Origin: Hydractinia symbiolongicarpus
Taxonomy: Eukaryota; Cnidaria; Hydrozoa; Anthoathecata; Hydractiniidae
Length of the DNA stretch: 64,000 bases
Direction: 5' to 3'
Assembly: GCF_029227915.1 (NCBI RefSeq)
Contig: NC_079888.1
Span: 3,729,001 to 3,793,000, forward strand
The first letter of the stretch is position 1. Each line of letters starts with the position of its first letter. A program made the position numbers and the translations under genes. Below the pieces are notes generated by a model, which did no database searches, had not been told where the DNA came from, and saw nothing but the letters and a program-made list of their open reading frames with translations. Below, in pieces: positions 11,791-23,005 of this stretch.

Positions 11791-11975
11791 AATTTAATAT
11801 TACTATAGCCCTGCGATAACCCAAGTGACGTTAGAGGAATTGAGGAGATGGCGCACTGTGTGGCCGTTGGATGTTAGAGGGAGCTGTCTGACAAAGCGCT
11901 GACCGTAATTGAGTTTGCGTAGGTTAAAGAGAGTATATCCCTCGATATTTGTGAGGCCAGCCACGTAAAATATAA
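11791..11975 (+). mobile_element. SINE copy 2, 3' part
   Basis: Continues the SINE cut by copia A: ATAGCCCTGCGATAACCC, GGCCGTTGGATGTTAGAGG, GAGTATATCCCTCGATATTTG, each matching copy 1. No clear (ATCT)n tail. From 11976 to 12218 nothing is recognised. Confidence 0.8.
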
Positions 11976-12221
11976 AGTATATGCAATATTGCGTTCTGAA
12001 ACCACTGAGGTACTGCTAATGCAGAAAGCCCAGGGTATGTTTCATCAAGCAGTTTGATTGATTACCATGGAGCACATAGGAAAGTTGTTTTTTATACGAT
12101 TTAACAGTGTGATAATGTCCCCCAGGTTCGCTGGATGCTTGAGTTTTGCTACACGATTTAGTCTATGTCGCGCAATTCCCACCGGTATTTAGCTCTTGAC
12201 AGAATTTTGGACCCGTTTGGA

Positions 12222-15200
12222 ACATGGAAGTTGCAATGTAAGATGGCATTGGTACGAGAAGGTTTGTGGAAAATTGTTAATGAAACTGAAGGTGCTCCTG
12301 CTGATGGCGAAGCAGCAGCGTTGAAATATGCATTGAGAAGAGACAAGGCATTGGCTACTATCGTTTTATCGATTGAACCGTCTCTTCTATATCTACTTGG
12401 TCCGGATCCAGAGGATCCCGCAGAAGTATGGAAAAGGTTAGCCAATCAATTTCAAAAAAAATCTTGGGCCAACAAATTGGCATTACGTCGAAAACTTTAT
12501 GCGTTAAAGTTAAAGGAAGGACAATCGGTACAGACTCACATTAAAACAATGACGGAGATTTTTGAAGAGTTAGCGATTATTGGTGATCCTTTGGATGACG
12601 AAAATAAGGTGGTTCATTTGTTGGCAAGTTTGCCGCGTTCGTACGACATGTTGGTCACGGCGCTCGAAGCAAGTTCGGAGGTACCAAAAATTGACGTTGT
12701 TACAGAGCGACTGCTTCACGAAGAAAGCAAACAGAAAGACATGGTAGAAACAGAGCCAGGAATAAAGGCGATGACGTTAAAGCATCATCAGCGTAACCAG
12801 AAAGGTCCAAAGTGTTATCGGTGTGGTAATTACGGACATATTAAACGAAACTGTGATCTCAACAAGACGGGAAATTATTCGAGATCGGATGGAAAGTTCA
12901 AGAAGAAACCCATGAACCAAAAAGCTTGTACCGCCGAAAAGAAGGAGTCCGACAAAGAAATCGAACTCGGATTTGTTGTCGAACATTCTTTAGTAGCATC
13001 CGAAAAGTTAAGCGATTGGATAGTGGACTCTGGAGCCACGTGTCATATGTGCAATGACGAGAGCTTATTTATTGACATTGTTGAACTCGAGGAACCACAG
13101 AAGATTACTGTTGGGGACGGATACTCACTGGAAGCTATTGGTAAAGGGACAGTGGAATTATTCGTGAACATCCCGGATGTAAAAGTGAAACAATGCCGAT
13201 TGTATGAAACTTTATACGTACCACAACTGTCTTACAATCTTTTGAGTGTCTCAAAGGGAACAAAGTCCGGTAAGAGGTTTGAGTTTGGTCAGTCGGAATG
13301 CCGTATATTGGATGGCAAAAAAGTAGTCGCTACTGCTACAAAGTCTGGAAACCTGTATCATCTCAACTGTAGTCAACAGGGAGAAGCGGAAAGCGAGTTT
13401 GCAATGTGTGGAAGTGACGACACAAAAGAATCAATTTGGCACCGACGTTACGGTCACCTTGGGGTTAAAAGTCTGGAAATGCTGGCAAAAGATAATTTGG
13501 TTGATGGATTTGAATACGATACATTAAAGAATGCAAAGTTTTGTGAATCATGTGTTGATGGAAAGCAGCACCGGACACCTTTTCCAAAGAAAGGAGGAGT
13601 GCGGTCCAATGAATTACTTGGATTAGTGCACAGTGACGTGTGTGGAAAGATTGAAGAGAAGTCACTTAGCGGAGCTGAATATTTTATCACCTTTATCGAC
13701 GATAAGTCCGACATGTGTGGGTGTATATGCTGAAAAACAAAAGCGACGCATTCCAAAGTTTTGTGGAATGGAAAGCAATGGTCGAAAAGTCAAGCGATTC
13801 GAGAATTAAAGCATTTCGAACGGACAACGGAGGAGAATACACTTCAAATGAATTTGAGAACTATCTCAAAAGAGAAGGTATTCGACATGAAACAACAGTT
13901 CCAAAGAATCCAGAACAGAACAGTGTGGCTGAAAGAATGAACAGGACACTTGTGGAAATGGTGCGAGCCATGTTAGCGGGTTCAAAGTTACCCAAGCGTT
14001 TTTGGGCAGAAGCATTATCAACAGCAAGTTACTTACGAAATCGTAGTCCTACAAGTGCTGTTAAAGGTATGACACCATATGAAGTTTGGACTGGACACAA
14101 ACCAAATGTCAGCGATCTTCGTATATTTGGATGCAACGCTTACGCACTCATTCCAAAGGACGAGAGAGCAAAAGTGGATTCAAAGACGAAACGATGCATT
14201 TTCCTGGGATATGGTACGACAACCTCGGTTGTACGATGAAGTGAAGAAAAGAGTTTTCTTCAGCAGAGATGTTGTCTTCAACGAAACCAAATCACGAACT
14301 AAGGAGAAGGATGAAAAAGAAGCTCCAAAAGAAGTTGTCAAGCAACATGAAGTGGAATTGGAATTTGAAGATAATGACGTTGACAAAAATGACAACGGTG
14401 AACCTTTACAAACCGATAGGCAGAGACGAGAACGAAAAGCACCAGATCGTTACGGTGATTGGGTATATGTTGCAGAAGAAGTACCAGATTCAAAGTCAAT
14501 CAAAGAAGCACTTCAAAGTGATGACAAAGAAAATTGGATCGACGCAATGAAAAGGGAAATCAAATCACTATACAAGAACAATGTATGGGATGTCGTTGAA
14601 CTGCCGAATGGACGTAAAGCTGTTGGAAGCAAATGGGTGTTCAAACGAAAGTGTGATGCAGATGGAAACGTAGAGCGGCACAAGGCAAGATTGGTAGCGC
14701 AAGGATTCACACAGAAAAGTGGAATTGACTATGATGAAACATTTTGTCCCGTAGTAAGATTCGAATCAATAAGGACAATGATTGCATTGGCAGCGAAATA
14801 TAATCTTCAACTACATCAATTGGATATAACAACCGCATTCTTGAATGGCGAATTGAAAGAAGACATCTTCATGAAACAACCTGAGGGTTTCGAGATTAAA
14901 GGGAAGGAGAATATGGTCTGCAAGCTAAAGAAAAGGATATATGGTCTAAAGCAATCGTCGCGATGCTGGAATGAAGCTTTGGATAAACATCTCAAGAAAT
15001 GTGGATTTACCCCTTCGACGAATGATCCTTGCATTTACACGATGACTTCAGGAGGAGAGATGTTTATATTGGCTGTATACGTTGATGATATCCTATTAGC
15101 AGGGAAATCAAGTACGCGAATCCAACAAATCATTCAAGAAATTGGTGTAAAATTTGACGTAAAAGACATGGGGAAGTTACATCATTTCCTTGGCGTTAAA

Positions 15201-16037
15201 GTCGTTCATCTAGAACCAGGGAAGATATGGATTGGTCAACCAACCTACATCAAAGAAGTGCTAACGAAGTTTGACATGCAAAATTCGAAAGCTGTCGCAA
15301 CTCCTACTGAAGCCGGAGCAAGATTGATGAAACCAACAGACGATGATATTCTGTTTGACCAAGACATATATCAATCAGCAGTTGGATGTCTTCTTTATCT
15401 GTCAACGAAAACAAGACCAGATATTGCATATGCTGTTGGAAACGTTGCAAGATACACTTCAAAACCTACGACACATCATTGGTCTGCAGTCAAACGTATT
15501 ATGAGATATTTGAATGGCACAGTCAACTATGGTTTATTATATGGTGATAAAAGTGGTTTAACCAGATATTCAAATGCGAATTGGGCAGGCGATCTTGACG
15601 ATCAAAAATCAACATCTGGTTATATTTTCAAGATGAGTGGAGCAGCTATTAGCTGGTTGAGTAAGAAGCAAACATGTGTAGCCTTATCCACAGCAGAAGC
15701 AGAGTACATGGCATTGTCAAGTGCAGCACAGGAATCTATTTGGTTGAGACGAATTCTTAATGACATGAACGAGAAATCAGACGAGCCAACTTTGATCTAC
15801 GAAGACAATCAGTCAACAATTTGTATGGCGAGAAATCCAAAGTTTCATGGACGTACAAAACATATTGACATTAAGCATCACTACATACGAGAACAGATTA
15901 CGAATAAGAAGATCACGTTGGTGTACTGTCCGAGCGAGGACATGGTTGCGGACGTATTGACAAAAGAATTGGGTCGTGTTCAATTTAATGAACTACGCGA
16001 AAGGAGTGGTATTTACGAACTATCTGACAGCGAGTGA
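12222..16037 (+). pseudogene. Copia A duplicate gag-pol, N-truncated, same frameshifts
   Basis: Identical in translation to 7682-11497, with the same two frameshifts near 13708-13715 and 14215-14230. The junction happens to fuse 19 codons of upstream flank (from an ATG at 12165) in frame to gag at TWKLQCK; this is a by-product of the duplication. Protease, integrase, RT and RNase H motifs are as in the first copy. Confidence 0.9.
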
Positions 16038-16044
16038 GGAGGAG

Positions 16045-16330
16045 TATTGAAATTACAGACACTCTAGTCAGATATTTACTGGAACATTACGGAACATTCC
16101 AGAACATTCTTGAACATTCATGTAGTATGGACATTGCATCATGTATACTTGAACTCTCTAGAACATACCTTGGAACTTTCTTGATGTTTCTTACTAGACG
16201 TTTTTTCTTGTATACTAGTATTTTCTAGCAAGTTCCATGTAAAGACTATATATAAGCTGACTGTAAATATTTATGTATGTACATTGTGAAGTAAATATAT
16301 CTTCAGAACCATAACAAATATTATTCAACA
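16045..16330 (+). repeat. 3' LTR of the copia A duplicate
   Basis: Identical in appearance to 11505-11790 (offset 4540). Confidence 0.9.
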
Positions 16331-16515
16331 AATTTAATATTACTATAGCCCTGCGATAACCCAAGTGACGTTAGAGGAATTGAGGAGATGGCGCACTGTG
16401 TGGCCGTTGGATGTTAGAGGGAGCTGTCTGACAAAGCGCTGACCGTAATTGAGTTTGCGTAGGTTAAAGAGAGTATATCCCTCGATATTTGTGAGGCCAG
16501 CCACGTAAAATATAA
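16331..16515 (+). mobile_element. SINE 3' part, duplicated copy
   Basis: Copy of 11791-11975 made by the tandem duplication. After 16758 the sequence diverges into unrelated DNA. Confidence 0.8.
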
Positions 16516-16907
16516 AGTATATGCAATATTGCGTTCTGAAACCACTGAGGTACTGCTAATGCAGAAAGCCCAGGGTATGTTTCATCAAGCAGTTTGATTG
16601 ATTACCATGGAGCACATAGGAAAGTTGTTTTTTATACGATTTAACAGTGTGATAATGTCCCCCAGGTTCGCTGGATGCTTGAGTTTTGCTACACGATTTA
16701 GTCTATGTCGCGCAATTCCCACCGGTATTTAGCTCTTGACAGAATTTTGGACCCGTTTTGACGGGAGTTGACCCGTATTGACAAGTAATCAAACGAATAA
16801 TTTTTTGCAGATTCTTTAAAAACTTCAATAAAAATCGAACCTTAAAATATAAACTGCAAAAGAAAAAATTGTGTATCAGCATAAAATAAAACCCAAGTTG
16901 ACCAAAC

Positions 16908-17258
16908 GTTAGATAGATAGGTGTGCATTTTTTGCATGGCTAGCCTCACAAATATTGAAGGATATACACTGTCTATTATTTCCAGGAGGGGGCCATGGCT
17001 TAGATGGAGAGTCCTAGAGTGTTTAATGCTCATTTTGAGCTAAGCAGACCCAATTACGACCCGCACTCTACTAGACAAGTCCTGGCAACATTCAACGGCC
17101 CACACAGTGTGCCATCTCCGCAATTTCCCTCGCATGGTTTGGGTCAACCCATGGCTATGGTAACATTCACTCGCCCATGTTCAATCGATGTCAGGAGGAA
17201 TCAAACCCCGGTCTCCCGCACAGAGTACGAGAGCTATAACCACTAATCTATGGCCCTG
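16908..17258 (-). mobile_element. tRNA-derived SINE, copy 3 (inverted)
   Basis: Reverse complement of the SINE at 3451-3830. It begins with an AGATAGATAG remnant of the (ATCT)n tail and ends with the inverted head. Box B is seen as GGAATCAAACCCCGG and box A as GCTATAACCACTAATCTA. Full-length apart from a short tail. Confidence 0.85.
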
Positions 17259-17640
17259 TTTGTTGTATTTAGAACCCAAACCCGGGGATTAAGTAAGTAA
17301 CTAAGTAAGTAAGTATTTGCTGAGAAAATAACCAATTACAAAAAAACTTTTTAGAGTGGGTTTACCCATTTGCGCTAACCGCTAACTGGCTTGTATGGCA
17401 GGCAAGCAAGTTAGAGCAATGCTATAATGTATATAATGTGGCGGTAATGTAACATAGTTACAGCTGGAAGGAAGGAAGATCCAAACGAATATGAAAACTT
17501 CTTGTTAAACTTCTTGTTACTTACTTAGATAGTCATGAAGACCATTTGCTTCACAATATGTTTGCAATGTTAGAATCTAAAGATATATATATATAAAAAA
17601 ATAAGTAGGAGGGTCTCCTTAAGGAGGGTAGGAGGGTCTC
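17259..17640. other. Spacer with short (AAGT)n array
   Basis: An (AAGT)n-like array at 17291-17316 and a duplicated GGAGGGTCTCC phrase near 17610-17645. No gene recognised. Confidence 0.6.
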
Positions 17641-18184
17641 CATAAGAGACGAGAGGAGTTGAACGTCCTCCACCATACCTTAGTTTAAAGGGGCGATTGT
17701 GGAAGTCCCATGAAATGCCACATAGTGATGGTGTCACTTTAAAAATACCCAGCCCGGTCTGTGAACGGTTGGCGCTAGGAAGGGCATCCAGCTGTAAAAC
17801 AATGCCAAAACTCTTTATTAATGGCCGTAAGAATAGTTGATCAGACAAACTGCGTAAACGGGGCTGGGACTCTAAGGAGTGAAGGTGTCGCGCACGGTAG
17901 GACAGATGTCAAGTGTGAGCATCGTCAGACCGTTACCAGCTATCACATCACAAGGTAGATAACACTAGGTTGAGGAAGGCTAGTGTAAATGTTGGTACTC
18001 TGAGAGGTAGAGCAGAAGTAGTTAAAATGTTAGAACGTAGATCTGTTGATATGTGTTGTGTTCAGGAAGTCAGGTGGAGATGAGCTTCAGTGAGATTTGC
18101 GGAAGGTAGGAGGGCAAGGTATAAGCTTTTTTGGATTGGTAATAGTGATGGATATGGAGGAGTTGGCATATTCGTTGCAGAGAA
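17640..18184 (+). pseudogene. RTE-type non-LTR retrotransposon, 5' part with endonuclease N-terminus
   Basis: From about 17945 one frame reads VNVGTLRGRAEVVKMLERR, then CCVQEVRW, an in-frame TGA, then more of the same frame to GYGGVGIFVAE. This is the beginning of the apurinic-type endonuclease of RTE/BovB-like LINEs, which nicks target DNA. Upstream is a GC-richer leader with GGCGCTAGGAAGGGCATCCA. It stops at 18184, where copia B is inserted, and resumes at 36655. The stop and later frameshifts show it is dead. Confidence 0.8.
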
Positions 18185-18462
18185 TGTTGAAAATAGGCAC
18201 TCTTGCCGCAAGAACATTCTAGAACCTTGTGTACTATCTAGAAATATAAGGGACATTGGAGAATATTCCAGAAATAAGATAACTATACTAGAAACTACTA
18301 ATAGTAAATATAGAACATCTGGAATATACTAGAACATTCTAAAGTATCTTATCTTTAATATATAAATAGGAGAACGTCTTGTAAATTTTAGAGTCATAGA
18401 GTCATAAAGTTATTGGAGCAGTCGAAGCAACTCTGCAAATATATAAAGTTTACATTTCAACA
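18185..18462 (+). repeat. 5' LTR of copia B
   Basis: 278 bp, TGTTGAA...TTCAACA. Contains a TATATAAATAGG TATA-like box about 100 bp before the end. Confidence 0.93.
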
Positions 18463-18476
18463 GGTTATGGGCCCAG
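18463..18476 (+). promoter_or_regulatory. Primer-binding site (tRNA-iMet anticodon arm type)
   Basis: GGTTATGGGCCCAG, identical to the site in copia A, directly after the LTR. Confidence 0.8.
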
Positions 18477-18649
18477 TCTATGCCCAAGAAGATTGAATAT
18501 TTACAGAAATAATATTCAAGAAGAAGAAGCCATCTTGTGTGTCCGACGAGTTTGTTTTGATTTTGGTTTGGATTGGTGTAAAGTTCGCACGAAAAATCGT
18601 ATTGTGGAAACCTGAAACGGATTATCCGGATTAGTTGAATACGGAACAA

Positions 18650-21600
18650 ATGGCGATGGAAAGCACCAAAGTATTGATAAAACCATTGAATGGAACAAAC
18701 TATGCTACCTGGAAGGTACAGTGTAGAATGGCGTTAATCAAAGATGGACTTTGGGGAATTGTTGATGGAAGAGAAAATGCTCCAACTGAAGAGAGAGAAA
18801 TTCCGAAATTTAATTTGCGTAGAGATCGTGCGTTAGCAACGATTGTTTTGTCGGTGGAACCAACGCTGTTATACCTGCTTGGACCAGATCCAGAAGATCC
18901 TACTGAGGTTTGGAAGAAGTTGGCAGACCAGTTCCAAAAGAAGACATGGAGTAATAAATTGACACTACGCAGGAAGTTGTATGACTTGAAGTTGAAAGAT
19001 GAGCAATCTGTTCAAAAGCACGTTAAGGCTTTGACAGAAATTTTCGATGAACTTGCAATTATTGGAGACCCGTTGGATGATGAAAGTAAAGTTGTTCATT
19101 TGTTAGCAAGCTTACCAGACTCGTATGATATGCTAGTTACAGCTCTGGAGGCTAGTGCTGAAGTACCGAAGCTTGAAGTCGTAACTGAACGATTGTTACA
19201 CGAGGAAAGCAAGCGGAAAGATAAGGACACTTTGGAAACGAATGTCAAAGCAATGACATCGAATCATGGAAAGCCAAGAAAGGGACCCAGATGTTATCAC
19301 TGTGGAAAGATTGGTCATGTGAAACGATATTGCAAAGAATTAACGAAGAAGTTCGAGAGACAGACTCCTTCGACGTACGGTAAAAATCGAATGAAGCCGC
19401 AAAATGTGTGTACGGCTGAAGAAGAAGAAGATGATGACGAAGAAATCATCAGTTTAGTTGCTGAAAATACTTTGGCAGTCAAAGAAAAAAGTAACTGGAT
19501 AGTTGATTCAGGCGCAACATGTCACATGTGTAACGAAGAGGAATTGTTCGAAGAAATTTCGTCACTTGAAATACCACAAGATATCACTGTCGGTGATGGA
19601 TATTCAGTACAAGCAATTGGAAAAGGAACAGTAACCTTGGAAATGAACATTTCAGAAAACAGAAACGTTGTATGCAAGTTATCTGATGTCTTATTTGTAC
19701 CACAACTTTCGTACAATTTACTTAGTGTATCAAAAGCTGCAACAAATGGAAAGAAGTTTCAGTTTGAAGATTTCAAATGTGACATCGTGGATGCGAAACA
19801 CGGAATCATTGGTACAGCAACAAAGCATGGCAACCTTTACCATCTCAACTGTAATGGATTGAGAAATAAGAAGAATCACACAGTTATGAAATGTGATAAT
19901 AACGCTACAACAAAGGAAGAAATTTGGCATAGAAGATACGGTCATCTCGGTGTGCAGAATCTTAAACGATTGGCAAGGGACAAACTTGTTAAAGGGTTTG
20001 ATTATGATGCAACAAAGAAACCGACATTTTGTGAACCGTGCATTGATGGGAAACAAAGCAAAATACCGTTTCCGAAGACAGGAGGAGATCGATCGAAAAA
20101 TCTCCTTGGTATAATCCATAGCGACGTTTGTGGAAAGATAGAAACAAAATCACTTAGTGGTGCAGAATATTTTGTTACATTCATTGACGATAAATCAAGA
20201 TACGTATGGGTATATGTCATGAAACACAAAAGTGAAGTGTTTGAGAATTTTAAAGAATGGAAAGCAACTGTGGAAAAATCGACTGGAATTCAGATAAAAA
20301 CGTTTAGAACTGACAATGGTGGAGAATATACATCCAAAGAGTTCGAAGACTATTTGAAGAAAGAAGGTATTCATCATGAGTTGACAATTCCGAAAACACC
20401 GCAACAAAATGGAGTTGCAGAGAGGATGAACAGAACACTCATGGAATCTGTAAGATCAATGTTAGCAGATTCAAAGTTACCAAAACGATTTTGGGCCGAA
20501 GCCTTGGCTACAGCAACGTACCTTCGTAACCGATGTCCAACGACAGCAGTTAAAGGGAAGACACCCTTTGAAGTATTAACTGGAAAGAAACCAAATGTCG
20601 AAAATCTACGAATTTTCGGATGTGATGCGTATGCTCACGTACCAAAAGCCAAGAAGAGTGTATTTCTTGGATACGGTGATGGAATCAAGGGATATCGTCT
20701 ATATGACAACGACAAGAAGAGAGTCTTTTACAGCCGAAATGTGACATTCAATGAAATCTGTGGTGAATTGAAAGACGACCGTGACATAGACGAACCAAAA
20801 GTAGAGATCGAATTACAACCTCGTGAAGAAAACACAGATAATCAAATACAGGAGGAGCAAGAGCGACAAGTAAGAGAACGACGGCCTCCTGATCGTTACG
20901 GAGAATGGGTATACATCACTCAAGAAGAAGATCCAAATACATTTTCTAAAGCAATCAAAGGACATGATGCAGACAAGTGGATGCAAGCAATGGAAGCCGA
21001 ATTGGATTCTTTACACAAAAACGAAGTATGGGAGTTGACTGAATTACCTCCAAACAGAAAAGTTGTTGGCAGCAAATGGGTATACAAAAAGAAACAAGAC
21101 TCTGATGGGAATGTGGAACGATACAAAGCAAGATTGGTTGCACAAGGATACAATCAAAGATATGGAGAAGATTATGACGAAACAACTTCTCCGGTAGTTA
21201 GATTCGAATCAATACGAACGTTGATTGGATTGGCAGTCAAGAAAGAACTTCTCCTACATCAACTCGACGTTGGAACTGCATTTTTGAACGGTGAACTTAA
21301 CGAAACCATATATATGAAACAACCAGAGGGATTTGAAATTCTAGGAAAGGAACACTTGGTTTGTAAACTCAAGAAAAGTATCTATGGATTGAAGCAATCA
21401 TCTAGATGTTGGAACGAAGCACTTGACAAACATCTAAAGAGTATGGGCTTCAAACAATCAAACAACGATCCTTGTATATACACGCTTGAAACAGATGAAG
21501 AAACATTCATAATCGCTGTATATGTTGATGATATCATACTGGCCGGAAACAATCAAAAACGTATTGATGAATTTATCAAGATGATTGGAGATAGATTCGA

Positions 21601-22043
21601 CATCAGAGACATGGGGAAGATGAACCATTTTCTAGGAGTCAAGATAGAATATTTTAGTGCAGGAAGAATTTGGATTGGACAACCAAGTTACACAAGAAAT
21701 CTACTCAAGAAGTTTTCAATGGAGAATTCCAAACCTGTGGCAACACCTGTAGAGATTGGAAGCAAACTCATCAAATCAAATGAAACAGATAAACTCGTTG
21801 ATCCAGAGATGTATCAATCAGTAGTTGGACAGTTACTTTACCTTTCTACGAGAACACGACCAGATATCGCTTATGCTGTGAGCAATGTTGCCAGATTTTC
21901 ATCAAAACCGTCACAACAACACTGGATTGCCGTTAAGAGGATCATGAGGTATCTCAATGGAACAATTGATTATGGTCTTTTGTACGAAAAGAATTCAACA
22001 ATAGAAGGATTTTCTGACGCAGATTGGGCTGGAGATTTGAATG
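18650..22043 (+). CDS. Copia B gag-pol, 5' part (ORF continues at 35933)
   Basis: Start at ATG 18650 (MAMESTK). Gag; CCHC knuckle (CYHCGKIGHVKRYC); protease DSGATCHM; integrase HHCC (HRRYGHLG, CEPC) with TDNGGEY and AERMNRT; reverse transcriptase YVDDIILAG; then RNase H up to SDADWAGDLN. There the DNA transposon interrupts it. With one TG of the target duplication kept, 18650-22043 plus 35933-36369 is 3831 nt, exactly 1277 codons including the stop. No internal stop was seen, so the host ORF was intact when interrupted. Protein function: packaging, cDNA synthesis and integration in virus-like particles. Confidence 0.93.
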
Positions 22044-22070
22044 CTCGGGCAACTTACGGACAGTCTCCAA

Positions 22071-23005
22071 TTATTTCGGGTAAAACACGGGTATACCGCG
22101 TTTTATCATAATCGTCTACCGCGTTTTGCTATCTGACGTGCTTTTTGTCGTTTCAAGTTTGTGAAGAAGACAAGAAGGTGCCGCCATTTTTGTGTTTTTG
22201 TGTTGACAGAAATGGTTGGTTGTACCATACATTTGGCTGTTAAGGTATTTGTGATCACGCAGTAAAAACAAGGTTTGTAATATTATTTATTCTATATATT
22301 TGAAATTTTCTATATTCTATTTGCCTATAGCTACCTGTCAAAATTATATATATAGTAGCTATAGCAAAAGCTAGCTATATATTTCTGGAAGTGTTTACCT
22401 AAACTTTGTAACTGTCAGAGCTATACATAGCCTTTCTGGCTGTTATATACATAGATATATACATAGATAGATATATACAATATAAAAACAGTTAGTCAAG
22501 AAATTAAACTGTTTATGTAGTTCTTAGATCACTGCAGATTACTTAGCTAAATAGTTGTGGGTGCAAATCCTACCTCTGTACGAAAGAGTAGCTTAATTAG
22601 AAAAGCAGTTTAGCTAGTATTCTCTTGATTTAGGGTGCAGATATATAACCCACATAATGGATTGTAAAAATGGACCTTTTTAAGACTGTTAGCTAGCTAG
22701 CTATTTCTTCTAAGTTTTGCACAATACAAGATTATTGCGTATTAAGCCCGTCAAAGCAACAACAAATACTTTGATATCTTTTTAAAGGTATTAATTTCCT
22801 TCTCGTGTTGTTCTTGTTTTTTCGTTTGTGCAAAATGATGATCCACAATAATATAAAAATACATTTCCCATACGAAACGTATCAGAAAAAAAGTTTTGTA
22901 TATATATATATATCAAATGTTTTTATTTTAGCTAGCTCTGGCTAATTTGTTGAAAAATATGCTTCTTAAAATTTAAAAGCGCATATTGATCCTTTTGCTG
23001 AAAAA
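22071..23005. other. Non-coding 3' region of the DNA transposon
   Basis: AT-rich, with GCTAGCTAGC-type and (TA)n runs. Subterminal ACCGCGTTTT occurs twice near the left end. No gene. Confidence 0.6.

Larger units (their letters stand above)
12222..16330 (+). mobile_element. Copia A duplicate, 5'-truncated
   Basis: Second copy of the element produced by the tandem duplication. It lacks the 5' LTR, primer site and first ~57 bp of gag. It begins at ACATGGAAGTTGC and ends with an LTR at 16045-16330. Confidence 0.92.
7682..16758 (+). repeat. 4.54-kb direct tandem duplication (two copies)
   Basis: Segment 7682-12218 (most of copia A, its 3' LTR, the SINE tail and about 240 bp of flank) is repeated at 12222-16758 with a constant offset of 4540 bp. 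Translations, frameshifts and flank look identical throughout. The junction reads ...GACCCGTTT, about three filler bases, then ACATGGAAG. Neither breakpoint is in an LTR, so LTR-LTR recombination is excluded. It is either a very recent tandem duplication or an assembly duplication. Confidence 0.92.

Noticed and set aside
12165-12221. Alternative gag start giving a new N-terminus
   Set aside because: The 19 codons are flank DNA joined to gag by the tandem duplication; chance in-frame fusion with no promoter or LTR upstream.
7682-16330. Two independent copia insertions
   Set aside because: Both copies share identical frameshifts and identical 3' flank, and the second lacks a 5' LTR; one insertion followed by a tandem duplication explains everything.
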